Shown: piece by piece, positions 6,213 through 12,610 of the stretch
How positions within the stretch are numbered: the stretch's first letter is position 1
Layout of the letters: each line of letters opens with the position of its first letter
NCBI GenBank assembly: GCA_938045085.1
Contig: CALINZ010000325.1
Coordinates: 1-12,610 of the forward strand
DNA length: 12,610 nt
Reading direction: 5' to 3'
From: an uncultured Collinsella sp.
Lineage (GTDB): Bacteria > Actinomycetota > Coriobacteriia > Coriobacteriales > Coriobacteriaceae
Notes under the pieces: generated by a model
What the model saw: the letters and a program-made list of their open reading frames with translations, nothing else
Told to the model about the DNA's origin: nothing
Databases searched by the model: none
Made by a program: the position numbers and the translations under genes

Positions 6213-6974
6213 CTACTCGCCGCTGGACGCGACCGTCTGGCCCTCGACGCCGTTAAATCCAAACAGCATATCGAGCGTCTTGATGTACCACGGTGCGTCC
6301 TTGCCGACCTCTTCGATCTCTTTGGCCACTTCGCTGGCATTCTTGGCGTTTGAGGACTTTTTGCTCGACGACGAATCCGAATCGCCGTCCAGGCCCTGCA
6401 CTTCAATCCTCTTTTCGCCGGGCATCACCAAGCCCAGGTCCTTGGATGCCGCATCCTTGATACCCTCCTCCGAGAGCAGCTTGTCGACGCTTTTTTGCAG
6501 CTCGTCGTTATATTGCTCGCGAATCTCGACCTGCTTGGCCAAGATGTCGCTCGAACGCTTTGCCACATACAGGTCGCGCACGGGGAAATACAGGCTCACG
6601 AGCACCAGGGCAACGACGATGCCGATGAATAGCCCTCGCTGAGGACCGTGGGTAAAGTCGTAGATCGCCTTGACTACCGCGTTGTCGTTGGCGTAGTGCA
6701 TAAAGTCCGAGCCCGAAAAACGGTTCGAGGGCCTGCTCGACCTATCGTGCGTTTGAGCCGACGAGCGCTGAGCATGCGTCGGGCGCGCCGAACGTGGCGG
6801 GCGCTCCGGCGGCATATTCATTTGAGCACGGGGGTGTGAGGCACTTGCCGGACGCTGTGCGCGGCAATCGACGCCGGCGTAGTCGGACCCGCCAAGCTGC
6901 GCGGTAGGTGCGCGGCGGGGCGACGACTCGCGCGAACCGGCGGAATAATACCTGTTGTCGTAAATCTGATCCAT
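6213..6974 (-). CDS. Septum formation initiator (DivIC/FtsB family) protein
   Basis: Bitopic cell-division protein of 253 residues. The N-terminal 110 residues are polar, Arg/Ser/Pro-rich and probably disordered in the cytoplasm. A membrane segment follows at about 115-131, then a coiled coil (about 136-170, heptad-like LAKQVEIREQYNDELQKSV). The signature DLGLVMPGEKRIEV (179-192) corresponds to the LGLV.PGE motif of DivIC/FtsB proteins. A Ser/Lys/Asp-rich stretch (about 196-215) leads to a hydrophobic C-terminus. It is much longer than classical FtsB (about 100 residues), as is common in actinobacteria. Start ATG 6974 has an AAGG site and fits the -10 at 7018-7023; the open frame upstream lacks a ribosome site and overlaps the promoter. 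In the family, the protein bridges FtsL/FtsQ-like partners at the division site. Confidence 0.88.
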   Translation of the reverse strand: MDQIYDNRYYSAGSRESSPRRAPTAQLGGSDYAGVDCRAQRPASASHPRAQMNMPPERPPRSARPTHAQRSSAQTHDRSSRPSNRFSGSDFMHYANDNAVVKAIYDFTHGPQRGLFIGIVVALVLVSLYFPVRDLYVAKRSSDILAKQVEIREQYNDELQKSVDKLLSEEGIKDAASKDLGLVMPGEKRIEVQGLDGDSDSSSSKKSSNAKNASEVAKEIEEVGKDAPWYIKTLDMLFGFNGVEGQTVASSGE

Positions 6975-7017
6975 GTGCGCCTTGTGCGGTTGAGGTTTGT
7001 TTGCGCTAAGTCCTTTA

Positions 7018-7026
7018 GTTATAGCA
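7018..7026 (-). promoter_or_regulatory. Extended -10 (TGCTATAAC) for the septum gene unit
   Basis: On the minus strand TG, C, TATAAC is an extended -10, about 44 bases before ATG 6974 and downstream of the enolase terminator. The -35 position (GAAGGC) is poor, as is usual for extended -10 promoters. Confidence 0.55.
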
Positions 7027-7064
7027 CGAGCGCCCGCACCGCCTTCGCCAGCCTTTGCTCGACA

Positions 7065-7097
7065 TAAAAAAGGCGCTGAGCCGTATGCCCCAGCGCC
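7065..7097 (-). terminator. Intrinsic terminator of eno
   Basis: On the minus strand GGCGCTG (7091-7097) pairs with CAGCGCC (7072-7078), followed by seven T residues (7065-7071). It begins about 75 bases after the enolase stop and separates eno from the septum gene. Confidence 0.88.
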
Positions 7098-7171
7098 CAA
7101 TGGTGCTCAACAGTGCCTGGCGGAAGCGAGACGAATCCGAGTCAACCCCGCCCCCCGCGAGCGCCACTTGT

Positions 7172-8461
7172 TTAGCGAATGTTGTAGAACGCGGCCTTGC
7201 CGGCGTAGCGCGCACTGCCCTCGAGCTCGTCCTCGATGCGGATGAGCTGGTTGTACTTGGCGATGCGATCGCTGCGGCACGGAGCGCCCGACTTGATCTG
7301 GCCGGCGTTGACGCCCACGACCAGGTCGGCGATCGTGGAGTCCTCGGTCTCGCCGGAGCGGTGGCTCACGATGCAAGCGTAACCGGCCTCCTTGGCGGTC
7401 TCGATGGCCTCCAGCGACTCGGTGAGCGTGCCGATCTGGTTGACCTTGACCAGGATCGCGTTGGCGGCACCCAGCTCGATGCCCTTCTTGAGGCGCTCGG
7501 TGTTAGTGACGAACAGGTCGTCGCCTACGAGCTGCACCTTGTTGCCAATGCGGCGGGTAAGCTCGACCCAGCCGTCCCAGTCCTCCTCGGCCATGCCGTC
7601 CTCGATGGAGATGATGGGATAGGTGTCGACGAGCTTCTCCCAGTAATCAACCATCTGGGCGCTCGTGTACTCCACGCCCTCGCCCTTGAGCTCGTACATA
7701 CCGGTCTCGGCGTTGTAGAACTCGGTCGAGGCCGGGTCCATGGCGTACATGAAGTCGACGCCGGGCTTAAAGCCGGCCTTCTCCACGGCCTTGGTGATGT
7801 ACTCGAACGGTTCGGCATTGGTCTTGAGGTTGGGGGCAAAGCCGCCCTCGTCGCCCACGCCGCCGCCCAGGCCGGCCTCGTGCAGCACGCCCTTGAGGGT
7901 GTGGTAGACCTCGGCGCACCAACGCAGGCCCTCGGCAAAGCTCGGGGCGCCCACCGGCATGATCATGAACTCCTGGAAGTCAACGTTATTGTCGGCATGC
8001 ACGCCGCCGTTGAGGATATTCATCATAGGTGTGGGCAGCAGATGGGCGTTGACGCCGCCCAGGTACTGGTACAGCGACAGGCCCGCCGACTCGGCAGCGG
8101 CGCGGGCAACGGCCAGCGACACGCCCAGGATGGCGTTGGCACCGAGCTTGTTCTTGTTGGGGGTACCGTCCGCGGCAATCAGCGCGGCATCGACGGCGCG
8201 CTGGTCGAAGGCATCGAGGCCCACGACGGCGTTAGCGCACTCGTTGTTGACATGCTCGACGGCCTGCGAAACGCCCTTGCCCAGGTAGCGGCTCTTGTCG
8301 CCGTCGCGCAGCTCGCAGGCCTCAAAGGCGCCGGTCGAAGCACCCGAAGGCACCATTGCGCGGCCAAAGCTGCCGTCCTCGAGCACGACCTCGACCTCGA
8401 CGGTGGGGTTGCCGCGGCTGTCGAGCACCTCGCGACCGTAGACGTCCAAAATATCGCTCAT
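7172..8461 (-). CDS. eno: Enolase (phosphopyruvate hydratase)
   Basis: Glycolytic enzyme that interconverts 2-phosphoglycerate and phosphoenolpyruvate in the cytoplasm. At 429 residues it is full length for bacterial enolase. Magnesium ligands are visible as Asp242 (MDPASTEF), Glu287 (SIEDGM) and Asp314 (LVGDDLF). Active-site residues include Glu205 (GDEGGF), Lys339 (LVKVNQ), the SHRSGETED loop (366-374) and Lys390. The N-terminal REVLDSRGNPTVE and PSGASTG loop are canonical. ATG 8461 follows an AGGGAGAC ribosome site. It is a single-gene unit: its own terminator lies at 7065-7097 and a 145-bp leader/promoter region separates it from mazG. Such a strongly expressed gene fits its well-formed ribosome site. 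Confidence 0.99.
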   Translation of the reverse strand: MSDILDVYGREVLDSRGNPTVEVEVVLEDGSFGRAMVPSGASTGAFEACELRDGDKSRYLGKGVSQAVEHVNNECANAVVGLDAFDQRAVDAALIAADGTPNKNKLGANAILGVSLAVARAAAESAGLSLYQYLGGVNAHLLPTPMMNILNGGVHADNNVDFQEFMIMPVGAPSFAEGLRWCAEVYHTLKGVLHEAGLGGGVGDEGGFAPNLKTNAEPFEYITKAVEKAGFKPGVDFMYAMDPASTEFYNAETGMYELKGEGVEYTSAQMVDYWEKLVDTYPIISIEDGMAEEDWDGWVELTRRIGNKVQLVGDDLFVTNTERLKKGIELGAANAILVKVNQIGTLTESLEAIETAKEAGYACIVSHRSGETEDSTIADLVVGVNAGQIKSGAPCRSDRIAKYNQLIRIEDELEGSARYAGKAAFYNIR

Positions 8462-8534
8462 GTTGTCTCCCTCTCACTTGGAAACGTAGTGGATGCAAGC
8501 GACCGGCTGACCGTGCACCATCGGTGCGTCTCCG

Positions 8535-8579
8535 TAAGTTAGCCATGTCGCACTTTTTGCATTATGCCCTAAGTTAGCC
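8535..8579 (-). promoter_or_regulatory. Candidate eno promoter with flanking direct repeats
   Basis: On the minus strand CATAAT (8561-8566) is a candidate -10 about 100 bases before ATG 8461. A 10-base direct repeat, GGCTAACTTA on the minus strand, lies on both sides: at 8570-8579 in the -10/-35 spacer and at 8535-8544 downstream of the start site. The copies are 35 bases apart. An AT-rich TTTTCGAAAA palindrome (8595-8604) sits upstream where an UP element would be. No convincing -35 is seen. The repeats may be operator sites; no regulator is identified. Confidence 0.45.
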
Positions 8580-8606
8580 GAGGGATACACTTGATTTTCG
8601 AAAAAT

Positions 8607-9503
8607 TTAGCGGGAACGATGAGGCGTGTCAGCCCGTCGTTCCAGCAGTCTTACTCCTCCGCCTTTGCACAGGTCGTTGAGGCCGTGGGTCGAAAGCTCG
8701 GCAAGATCCACGTGAGCATCGGCCGCCATCTGCTCCATCGCGGCCCAGCGGCGGCGGAACTTTGCCGTGCTGGCGCGCAGGGCGCTCTCGGCGTCGATCC
8801 CCTCTTTGCGCGCGACGTTGACCAGGGCAAAGAGCAGATCGCCAAACTCCATTTCGCGCTCGGGCGTTCCGGGGGCCTCGGCCTCAAACTCGGCACGTTC
8901 CTCGGCGACCTCGTCCCACACGTCCTGGACCGTCTCCCACTCAAAGCCCACGGCAGCCGCCTTGCGCGACACCTTCTGAGCCTGCATCAGCGCCGGCAGA
9001 TGCGTGGGCACGCCGTCGAGCAGGCCCTCGGGCGCAGCCTCGCCCGCCGCCACGGCCTTGTCCTTGGCAGCCCTCTCGGCAAGCTTGACCTCGTCCCAAA
9101 TCTTGAGTACCTCGTCGGAGCTGTCGGCATCCACATCGCCAAACACGTGCGGATGACGGCGAATGAGCTTGGCGTCGATATCGCGCGCCACGTCGGCCAG
9201 CGTAAACTCGCCGGCATCCGCCGCAATTTGCGCATGCAGCACCACCTGCATGAGCACATCGCCCAGCTCCTCGCGCAGATGCGCCGCGTCGTCCGCCTCG
9301 ATGCAATCGAGCGCCTCGTAGGCTTCCTCGATCATGTTCTTGCCAATGCTGCGGTGCGTCTGTTCGCGGTCCCACGGGCAGCCATCGGGCTGACGCAGAC
9401 GCCAGATGGTCTGCACCAGATGCTGCAGCTCGGCCGACGCGTCGACCAGCGTGGACAGATCGCGCGAGCCCTCGGCATTTTGCTGAGCCATGTGCTGCGC
9501 CAT
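8607..9503 (-). CDS. mazG: MazG nucleoside triphosphate pyrophosphohydrolase
   Basis: House-cleaning enzyme that hydrolyses NTPs or dNTPs to monophosphate and pyrophosphate. 298 residues against about 263 in E. coli. Two MazG modules are visible. The first (about 26-120) has the signature GCPWDREQTH (41-50), EEAYE (59-63) and EELGDVL (78-84) carrying the metal ligands. The second (about 185-255) has DEVAEERAEFE and EFGDLLFALVNVARK. A linker of about 40 residues rich in Ala/Glu/Lys separates them, and a tail of about 25 residues extends past the usual end. ATG 9503 is preceded by GGAGGAGG, which lies inside the last codons of the phosphodiesterase gene, only 2 bases upstream, so translation is coupled. 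No clear GC-rich terminator follows. Confidence 0.96.
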   Translation of the reverse strand: MAQHMAQQNAEGSRDLSTLVDASAELQHLVQTIWRLRQPDGCPWDREQTHRSIGKNMIEEAYEALDCIEADDAAHLREELGDVLMQVVLHAQIAADAGEFTLADVARDIDAKLIRRHPHVFGDVDADSSDEVLKIWDEVKLAERAAKDKAVAAGEAAPEGLLDGVPTHLPALMQAQKVSRKAAAVGFEWETVQDVWDEVAEERAEFEAEAPGTPEREMEFGDLLFALVNVARKEGIDAESALRASTAKFRRRWAAMEQMAADAHVDLAELSTHGLNDLCKGGGVRLLERRADTPHRSR

Positions 9504-9505
9504 GG

Positions 9506-10054
9506 TTATTCCTCCTCCAGGATCACGTGGCGGAACGCACCGCCCTCGTAGATGCCGTAGCTGTGCGTGCCGTCCTTAGGGATGCTCACGCTGCCGGGGT
9601 TGAAGAGCCACAGGCCCGGGTGCGCCTCGCTTGCCTCGTTAACCTTGATGTGCGTGTGACCGTAGACGAGCGCGGAGCCCTCGGGCAACGCGGGCGCGTG
9701 GTCGACGCTGTTGTGCATGCCGGCGCCAAAGACGTGGCCGTGCGTCAGGAACAGCTCGCGGCCGGTCTCGTCGAACAGCGTGGCGTAGTCGGCCATGACG
9801 GGGAAGTCGAGCACCATCTGGTCGACCTCGGCATCGCAGTTGCCGCGTACCGCGATGATGCGGTCGGCCAGGGCGTTGAGCAGCGGGATTACGCGCTTGG
9901 GGGCGTAATCGCGCGGCAGGTCGTTGCGCGGACCGTGGTAGAGCAGGTCGCCCAGCAGGACGATGCGGTCGGGCTGCTCGGACTCGATGGCGGCGACCAG
10001 GCGCTCGGCCCAATATGCAGAGCCGTGGATGTCGGAGGCGATGAGGTATTTCAT
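9506..10054 (-). CDS. yfcE: YfcE-type metallophosphodiesterase
   Basis: Calcineurin-like phosphoesterase of 182 residues, close to E. coli YfcE (184). All metal-binding blocks are present in order: SDIHG (Asp8, His10), LLGDLLYHG (Asp36), RGNCD (Asn72), LTHGH (His105, His107) and YGHTH. The NPGSVSIPKDG ending is characteristic of the YfcE/MJ0936 group. These enzymes hydrolyse phosphodiester bonds in test substrates; the physiological substrate is unclear. ATG 10054 follows an AAAGGA ribosome site; the frame continues upstream without one. The gene overlaps mazG's ribosome site at its end and follows the LarC2 gene by 57 bases, so all three probably form one transcript. Confidence 0.94.
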   Translation of the reverse strand: MKYLIASDIHGSAYWAERLVAAIESEQPDRIVLLGDLLYHGPRNDLPRDYAPKRVIPLLNALADRIIAVRGNCDAEVDQMVLDFPVMADYATLFDETGRELFLTHGHVFGAGMHNSVDHAPALPEGSALVYGHTHIKVNEASEAHPGLWLFNPGSVSIPKDGTHSYGIYEGGAFRHVILEEE

Positions 10055-10111
10055 GGGGGATCCTTTCGGGATGGGGTTAATGCGGCTGGGCACGGGATGT
10101 CGCCGGCCGCG

Positions 10112-10597
10112 CTATTCAAATCGCAGTGCCGCGCTCTGGGCCGCCTGCATCACGCGCTGGAGCGGCACGCCGTGCTCGCGGGCAAGGCGGGCGCAGTCCT
10201 CGTACTCGGGCGCTGCACGCTCGCTGCCGTCGGGCAGGGTGGCCACCTTGACGAACACCTCGCCCCATGGCGTCGTTACGCGCTCAAAGCGGCGTGGTAG
10301 GCAAACGCGCTCCATAACCTGGCGACGAATGCCGTTGGTCGTGGTTTCCAAGAAGATGATCGTCTGCAGGCGCTCGATATCCTCGTAGGTGCAGATTACC
10401 TGCAGCTGCCAGCCGGGGCGGCCTTTCTTACAATAGAGGGGCAGCCAGTGCACCTCGCGCGCACCCGCCTCGCGCAGGCGGTCGGCGGCGTAGGCGAGTA
10501 CCTCAGGCGACGCGTCGTCGATGTCGCATTCCAGCTTGACGATGGTTTCGGGCGCATCGGTCTCGCGGGACAGCGGGGATGTGCTATCGCATGGCAT
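10112..10597 (-). CDS. Stand-alone LarC C-terminal domain (LarC2-like) protein
   Basis: 161-residue protein matching only the C-terminal half of LarC, the CTP-dependent enzyme that inserts nickel into the pincer cofactor of lactate racemase. Family signatures are visible: ECDIDDASPE (23-32), YCKKGRPG (55-62), ETTTNGIRR (84-92) and PEYEDCARLAREHGVPL (130-146). In Lactiplantibacillus plantarum LarC is made from two reading frames (LarC1, LarC2) joined by ribosomal frameshifting. Here nothing resembling LarC1 lies upstream, where there is a 299-bp gap and a divergent gene, so this is LarC2 alone. ATG 10597 has a strong AAAGGAG site about 9 bases upstream, showing it is translated independently; an upstream in-frame ATG (10633) lacks one. 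The C-terminal domain holds the CTP site in studied LarC, so nucleotide binding is plausible. Lactate racemase activation cannot be assumed. Confidence 0.85.
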   Translation of the reverse strand: MPCDSTSPLSRETDAPETIVKLECDIDDASPEVLAYAADRLREAGAREVHWLPLYCKKGRPGWQLQVICTYEDIERLQTIIFLETTTNGIRRQVMERVCLPRRFERVTTPWGEVFVKVATLPDGSERAAPEYEDCARLAREHGVPLQRVMQAAQSAALRFE

Positions 10598-10640
10598 ACG
10601 GTCCGGCTCCTTTCCGCGCGGGCTCGTTTTGTTCATCCAA

Positions 10641-10649
10641 ACGCTAGCA
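10641..10649 (-). promoter_or_regulatory. Weak extended -10 (TGCTAGCGT) before the LarC2 unit
   Basis: On the minus strand TG, C, TAGCGT lies about 44 bases before ATG 10597, the same spacing and TGC-TA pattern as before the septum gene. The hexamer is far from consensus and the -35 is poor. If correct, it would drive LarC2, YfcE and MazG together. Confidence 0.3.
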
Positions 10650-10703
10650 CATCGGACGTGGCACAAGCGTGACTTTCGTCCGTCGCCGCCCTCGCCCCCA
10701 TCC

Positions 10704-10768
10704 AAACGTGTACGTCAGCCTCCAAACATGTCATTATTTGTCGGTTTTGGAGGCTGACGTACACGTTT
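10704..10768. repeat. 65-bp element: perfect 23-bp inverted repeat with 19-base loop
   Basis: Arms at 10704-10726 and 10746-10768 are perfectly complementary over 23 bases, around a 19-base AT-rich centre (10727-10745). Arm core: GTACGTCAGCCTCC. It lies in the 299-bp gap between the divergent LarC2 and histidinol-phosphatase genes, where a transcription terminator is not expected, and lacks a flanking T tract. Its total length equals that of the 5104-5168 palindrome though the sequence differs. Probably a dispersed palindromic element or a source of structured RNA. Apart from this and the two candidate promoters I see nothing else in the gap. Confidence 0.93.
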
Positions 10769-10858
10769 TGAGAGCAAGCGAGGCCGCACCACGCGCCGCG
10801 CAACCTTTCCAATCGATTTCGATCCCCGGCGTGCCCGGCGTGTTGAGAGCTGCGCCAT

Positions 10859-10864
10859 TACAAT
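10859..10864 (+). promoter_or_regulatory. Candidate -10 (TACAAT) of hisJ
   Basis: TACAAT lies 32 bases before ATG 10897. A TTGAGA at 10843-10848 is only 10 bases away, too close for a -35. Just downstream, AAGCG-GATT-CGCTT (about 10866-10879) forms a small dyad near the expected start site and could be an operator or leader hairpin. Call is tentative. Confidence 0.4.
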
Positions 10865-10896
10865 GAAGCGGATTCGCTTGACGCAAAGGAGCCGCT

Positions 10897-11808
10897 ATGC
10901 CCATGTGCCCGCTGGTCGATTGCCATACCCACACCTCGTTTTCGGACGGGCATGCCTCGTTTGAGGACAACGTCCGTGCCGCTGCTGCGGCCGGCTGCCG
11001 CGTCATGGTCTCGACCGACCATCTCACCCTGCCCGCCAGCATGGATGCTAACTGCGAGGTGCAGGTTACTGAGGGCGACCTCCCGGCGCATCGTCTGGCT
11101 TTTGAGGACGCTCGCAATCTTGCCGCTCAGATTGCGCCAGAACTCACCTTTATCTACGGTTTCGAATGCGATTGGTACGAGGGCTGCGAGCCTTTGGTTG
11201 AGCGCTGGTCCCAGGGCGCCGTCGTGCGCCTGGGCAGTGTGCATTGGATTGGTAACCCAGGCGATATTGCGGCAGGTGCTGCGGGCACGGCGGGGACGGA
11301 GGACGTCGCTCGTCCCGATACGCCCGATTCGCGCTGCGGCTGGATCGACGATGACGCCAATCTGCATGTTTGGGAAAACTTAGGCGTGCGCGGCGTGTGG
11401 GAGCGCTATGTCGATGACTGGTGCCGCGCCTGCGAGAGCCCGCTCAACTTTGATGTGATGGCTCACCCCGACCTGGTCATGCGCTTTTCGAAGGAAGGCT
11501 TTGCGCCCGACTTTGACCCCGCACCGTTTTGGCAGCAGTTGGCCGAGTGCGCGCACGATACGGGCCGCCGCGTTGAGGTCTCGACCGCCGCACCGCGCAA
11601 GGGCCTCGACGACTATTACCCCTCGACGGGGCTGTTGCGTTGCTTCGCCCACGCCGAGGTGCCGATCACCTTTGGCTCGGACGCGCACCGCGCCTGCGAC
11701 ATCTGCTGGAATATCCGCGAGGCCCAGGCCCACGCCTACGACTACGGTTATCGAACCTTCGACATCCCCCACCTCACCGGAGAATGGGAGTCCACGCCCC
11801 TCGCCTAA
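10897..11808 (+). CDS. hisJ: PHP-type histidinol-phosphatase (HisJ/HisK family)
   Basis: Metal-dependent phosphatase of 303 residues of the PHP family, which in histidine synthesis converts L-histidinol phosphate to L-histidinol. Metal-binding motifs are HTHTSFSDG (His10, His12, Asp17), STDH (Asp41, His42), YGFECDW (Glu90), GSVHWIG (His116), MAHPDL (His190) and FGSDAH (Asp262, His264). A low-complexity Ala/Gly/Thr-rich insertion at about 124-147 breaks the middle of the domain. ATG 10897 has an AAAGGA ribosome site 6 bases upstream. The facing hisE and hisI genes support a role in histidine synthesis rather than another PHP phosphoesterase activity, but this is context, not proof. Its stop is 27 bases from the hisE stop. 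Confidence 0.85.
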   Translation: MPMCPLVDCHTHTSFSDGHASFEDNVRAAAAAGCRVMVSTDHLTLPASMDANCEVQVTEGDLPAHRLAFEDARNLAAQIAPELTFIYGFECDWYEGCEPLVERWSQGAVVRLGSVHWIGNPGDIAAGAAGTAGTEDVARPDTPDSRCGWIDDDANLHVWENLGVRGVWERYVDDWCRACESPLNFDVMAHPDLVMRFSKEGFAPDFDPAPFWQQLAECAHDTGRRVEVSTAAPRKGLDDYYPSTGLLRCFAHAEVPITFGSDAHRACDICWNIREAQAHAYDYGYRTFDIPHLTGEWESTPLA

Positions 11809-11840
11809 CTAGTCGTTTAAGAACGTCCCCAATGACTAGT
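11808..11840. repeat. Inverted repeat spanning the hisJ/hisE stop codons
   Basis: ACTAGTC (11808-11814) and GACTAGT (11834-11840) are perfect inverted copies around a 19-base centre containing AACGTCCCC. The arms include the last base of the hisJ stop and the hisE TAG. It may be a weak bidirectional terminator for the convergent genes, but the stem is short and there is no T tract. Confidence 0.55.
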
Positions 11841-12153
11841 GGCGGCGGGCGTTGAGTTCGCCGGCAAGCTCGTCGAGGGTGATACCGTAGCGCTCAAGGG
11901 TTACGAGCAGGTGGTAGACCAGGTCGCCGGCCTCGTAGCGGATGTGATCGTGATCGTTATCCTTGCAGGCCATGATCACCTCGCTCGACTCCTCGGCAAG
12001 CTTCTTGAGCAGCTCATCCTCGACGTCGGTCAGCAGACGCGCGGTATAGCTCTCCTGCGGCGATGCATCACGACGACCGTGAATCACCTCGGCCAGACCT
12101 GTCAGCGTCTCACCGATATTTCCATCCTGAATGTTTGCGGTGCGCACACCCAT
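11836..12153 (-). CDS. hisE: Phosphoribosyl-ATP pyrophosphatase
   Basis: Second enzyme of histidine synthesis: it removes pyrophosphate from phosphoribosyl-ATP to give phosphoribosyl-AMP, the substrate of HisI encoded just upstream. At 105 residues it is a stand-alone all-helical MazG-superfamily protein. Motifs are ESYTARLL (34-41), LKKLAEESSEVIMA (49-62, with metal-binding Glu54, Glu55 and Glu58) and YEAGDLVYHLL (73-83, Glu74, Asp77). Start ATG 12153 follows an AAAGGA site 8 bases upstream. It lies 45 bases after hisI in the same direction, so the two form an unfused hisI-hisE pair, whereas many bacteria fuse them as HisIE. Confidence 0.97.
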   Translation of the reverse strand: MGVRTANIQDGNIGETLTGLAEVIHGRRDASPQESYTARLLTDVEDELLKKLAEESSEVIMACKDNDHDHIRYEAGDLVYHLLVTLERYGITLDELAGELNARRH

Positions 12154-12198
12154 AGTTCAATCCTTTCTGGTGGCCGAGCGTCTAATCGAGCGCCCGCC

Positions 12199-12528
12199 CT
12201 ACGCGAGTTTCTTAAAGAAGCAGGTACGGTTGCCGGTGTGGCAAGCCGGGCCCGGCGAGTCAACCTTGACCAGCAGCGTATCGCTATCGCAGTCGGCCCA
12301 AAGCTCCTTGACCTCCTGCATGTTGCCGCTCGTCGCGCCCTTGTTCCAGAGCTCCTGGCGGCTACGGCTCCAAAACCACGTGGTACCGGTCTTGAGCGTC
12401 AGCCCCACCGATTCCTCATTCATCCAGGCAACCATAAGCACCTCGCCGGTGTCATATTGCTGAACCACACAAGGAATCAGCCCGTTGGCATCGTATTTAA
12501 GATCCGCTGGAGTAGTAATTTCTCTCAT
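12199..12528 (-). CDS. hisI: Phosphoribosyl-AMP cyclohydrolase
   Basis: Third enzyme of histidine synthesis: zinc-dependent opening of the adenine ring of phosphoribosyl-AMP to give ProFAR. 109 residues, full length for monofunctional HisI. Family blocks are NGLIPCVVQQ (15-24), VLMVAWMNEES (30-40), WFWSRSRQELWNKGATSGN (51-69), the metal site DCDSD (79-83, with Cys80) and ACHTGNRTCFF (95-105, with zinc ligands Cys96 and Cys103). ATG 12528 is chosen because homology begins there and GGGGA stands 6 bases upstream; ATG 12597 in the same frame would add a 23-residue non-homologous extension. The unit must begin beyond the window's right edge or in the 82 bases shown; I see no recognisable upstream gene end there. 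Confidence 0.96.
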   Translation of the reverse strand: MREITTPADLKYDANGLIPCVVQQYDTGEVLMVAWMNEESVGLTLKTGTTWFWSRSRQELWNKGATSGNMQEVKELWADCDSDTLLVKVDSPGPACHTGNRTCFFKKLA

Positions 12529-12610
12529 TTCAATTCCCCAATTTAAACATCGCCGGTCGGCGAGGGTTGCCCAGGTGCCCGAGATTCCGAGCGACAAGCC
12601 CGACGACGCG

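Noticed and set aside
7055..8542. Long 495-codon open frame antisense to eno
   Set aside because: It mirrors the enolase gene, has no family motifs, and reflects GC-rich codon structure that leaves the opposite strand open.
8619..9551. 310-codon open frame antisense to mazG
   Set aside because: Same shadow effect; mazG itself has all family motifs and a strong ribosome site.
10598..10896. A LarC1 half read through a frameshift upstream of LarC2
   Set aside because: The gap contains no LarC1-like sequence in any frame, and the next gene is on the opposite strand.
10865..10896. T-box or histidine leader attenuator before hisJ
   Set aside because: The leader is only about 25-35 bases with one small dyad and no His-codon run or T-box signature.
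12529..12610. 3' end of hisF or another his gene upstream of hisI
   Set aside because: None of the three minus-strand frames shows a recognisable HisF C-terminus, and 82 bases are too few to decide.

Overview
The window is GC-rich, coding-dense bacterial DNA. The style of the proteins and gene order fit a gut actinobacterium of class Coriobacteriia, most likely Collinsella. That assignment rests on recognition of protein families and on inference; no marker in the window proves it. Most genes are housekeeping or core metabolism. The less ordinary material lies in the spaces between genes.

Layout, left to right. (1) 1-1816, + strand: the 3' part of an OmpR/PhoB-type response regulator overlaps the start of its partner membrane histidine kinase, and a perfect hairpin at 1836-1867 ends the unit. 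(2) 1892-2565, - strand: a two-gene unit encodes a galactitol-type PTS IIB protein and a VOC (glyoxalase-fold) protein. No IIA or IIC is present. (3) 2729-3352, + strand: a membrane-anchored protein of unknown function with helical, TPR-like repeats, followed by tRNA-Leu(UAA) and its terminator. (4) 3595-5170: an accessory-looking stretch with three copies of a 33-bp palindromic tandem repeat, an AAA_14/DUF4143 ATPase, and a cluster of short repeats ending in a 65-bp palindrome. (5) 5183-8461, - strand: enolase, then a DivIC/FtsB-like septum protein and a Ppx/GppA phosphatase as a separate two-gene unit. (6) 8607-10597, - strand: a stand-alone LarC C-terminal domain protein, a YfcE-type phosphodiesterase and MazG, probably co-transcribed. 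(7) 10598-10896: a 299-bp divergent gap carrying a perfect 23-bp inverted repeat. (8) 10897-12528: histidine biosynthesis, with a PHP-type histidinol-phosphatase on + facing hisI-hisE on -.

How the genes relate: the regulator and kinase form a signalling pair. Enolase is glycolytic. MazG and Ppx/GppA are nucleotide or polyphosphate housekeeping enzymes. HisI and HisE carry out steps 3 and 2 of histidine synthesis, and HisJ removes the phosphate from histidinol phosphate later in the pathway. I see no phage, insertion sequence, toxin-antitoxin pair or CRISPR array. The best candidates for something undescribed are the three kinds of palindromic intergenic element (two of them exactly 65 bp long), the LarC2-only protein, and the orphan IIB-VOC pair.
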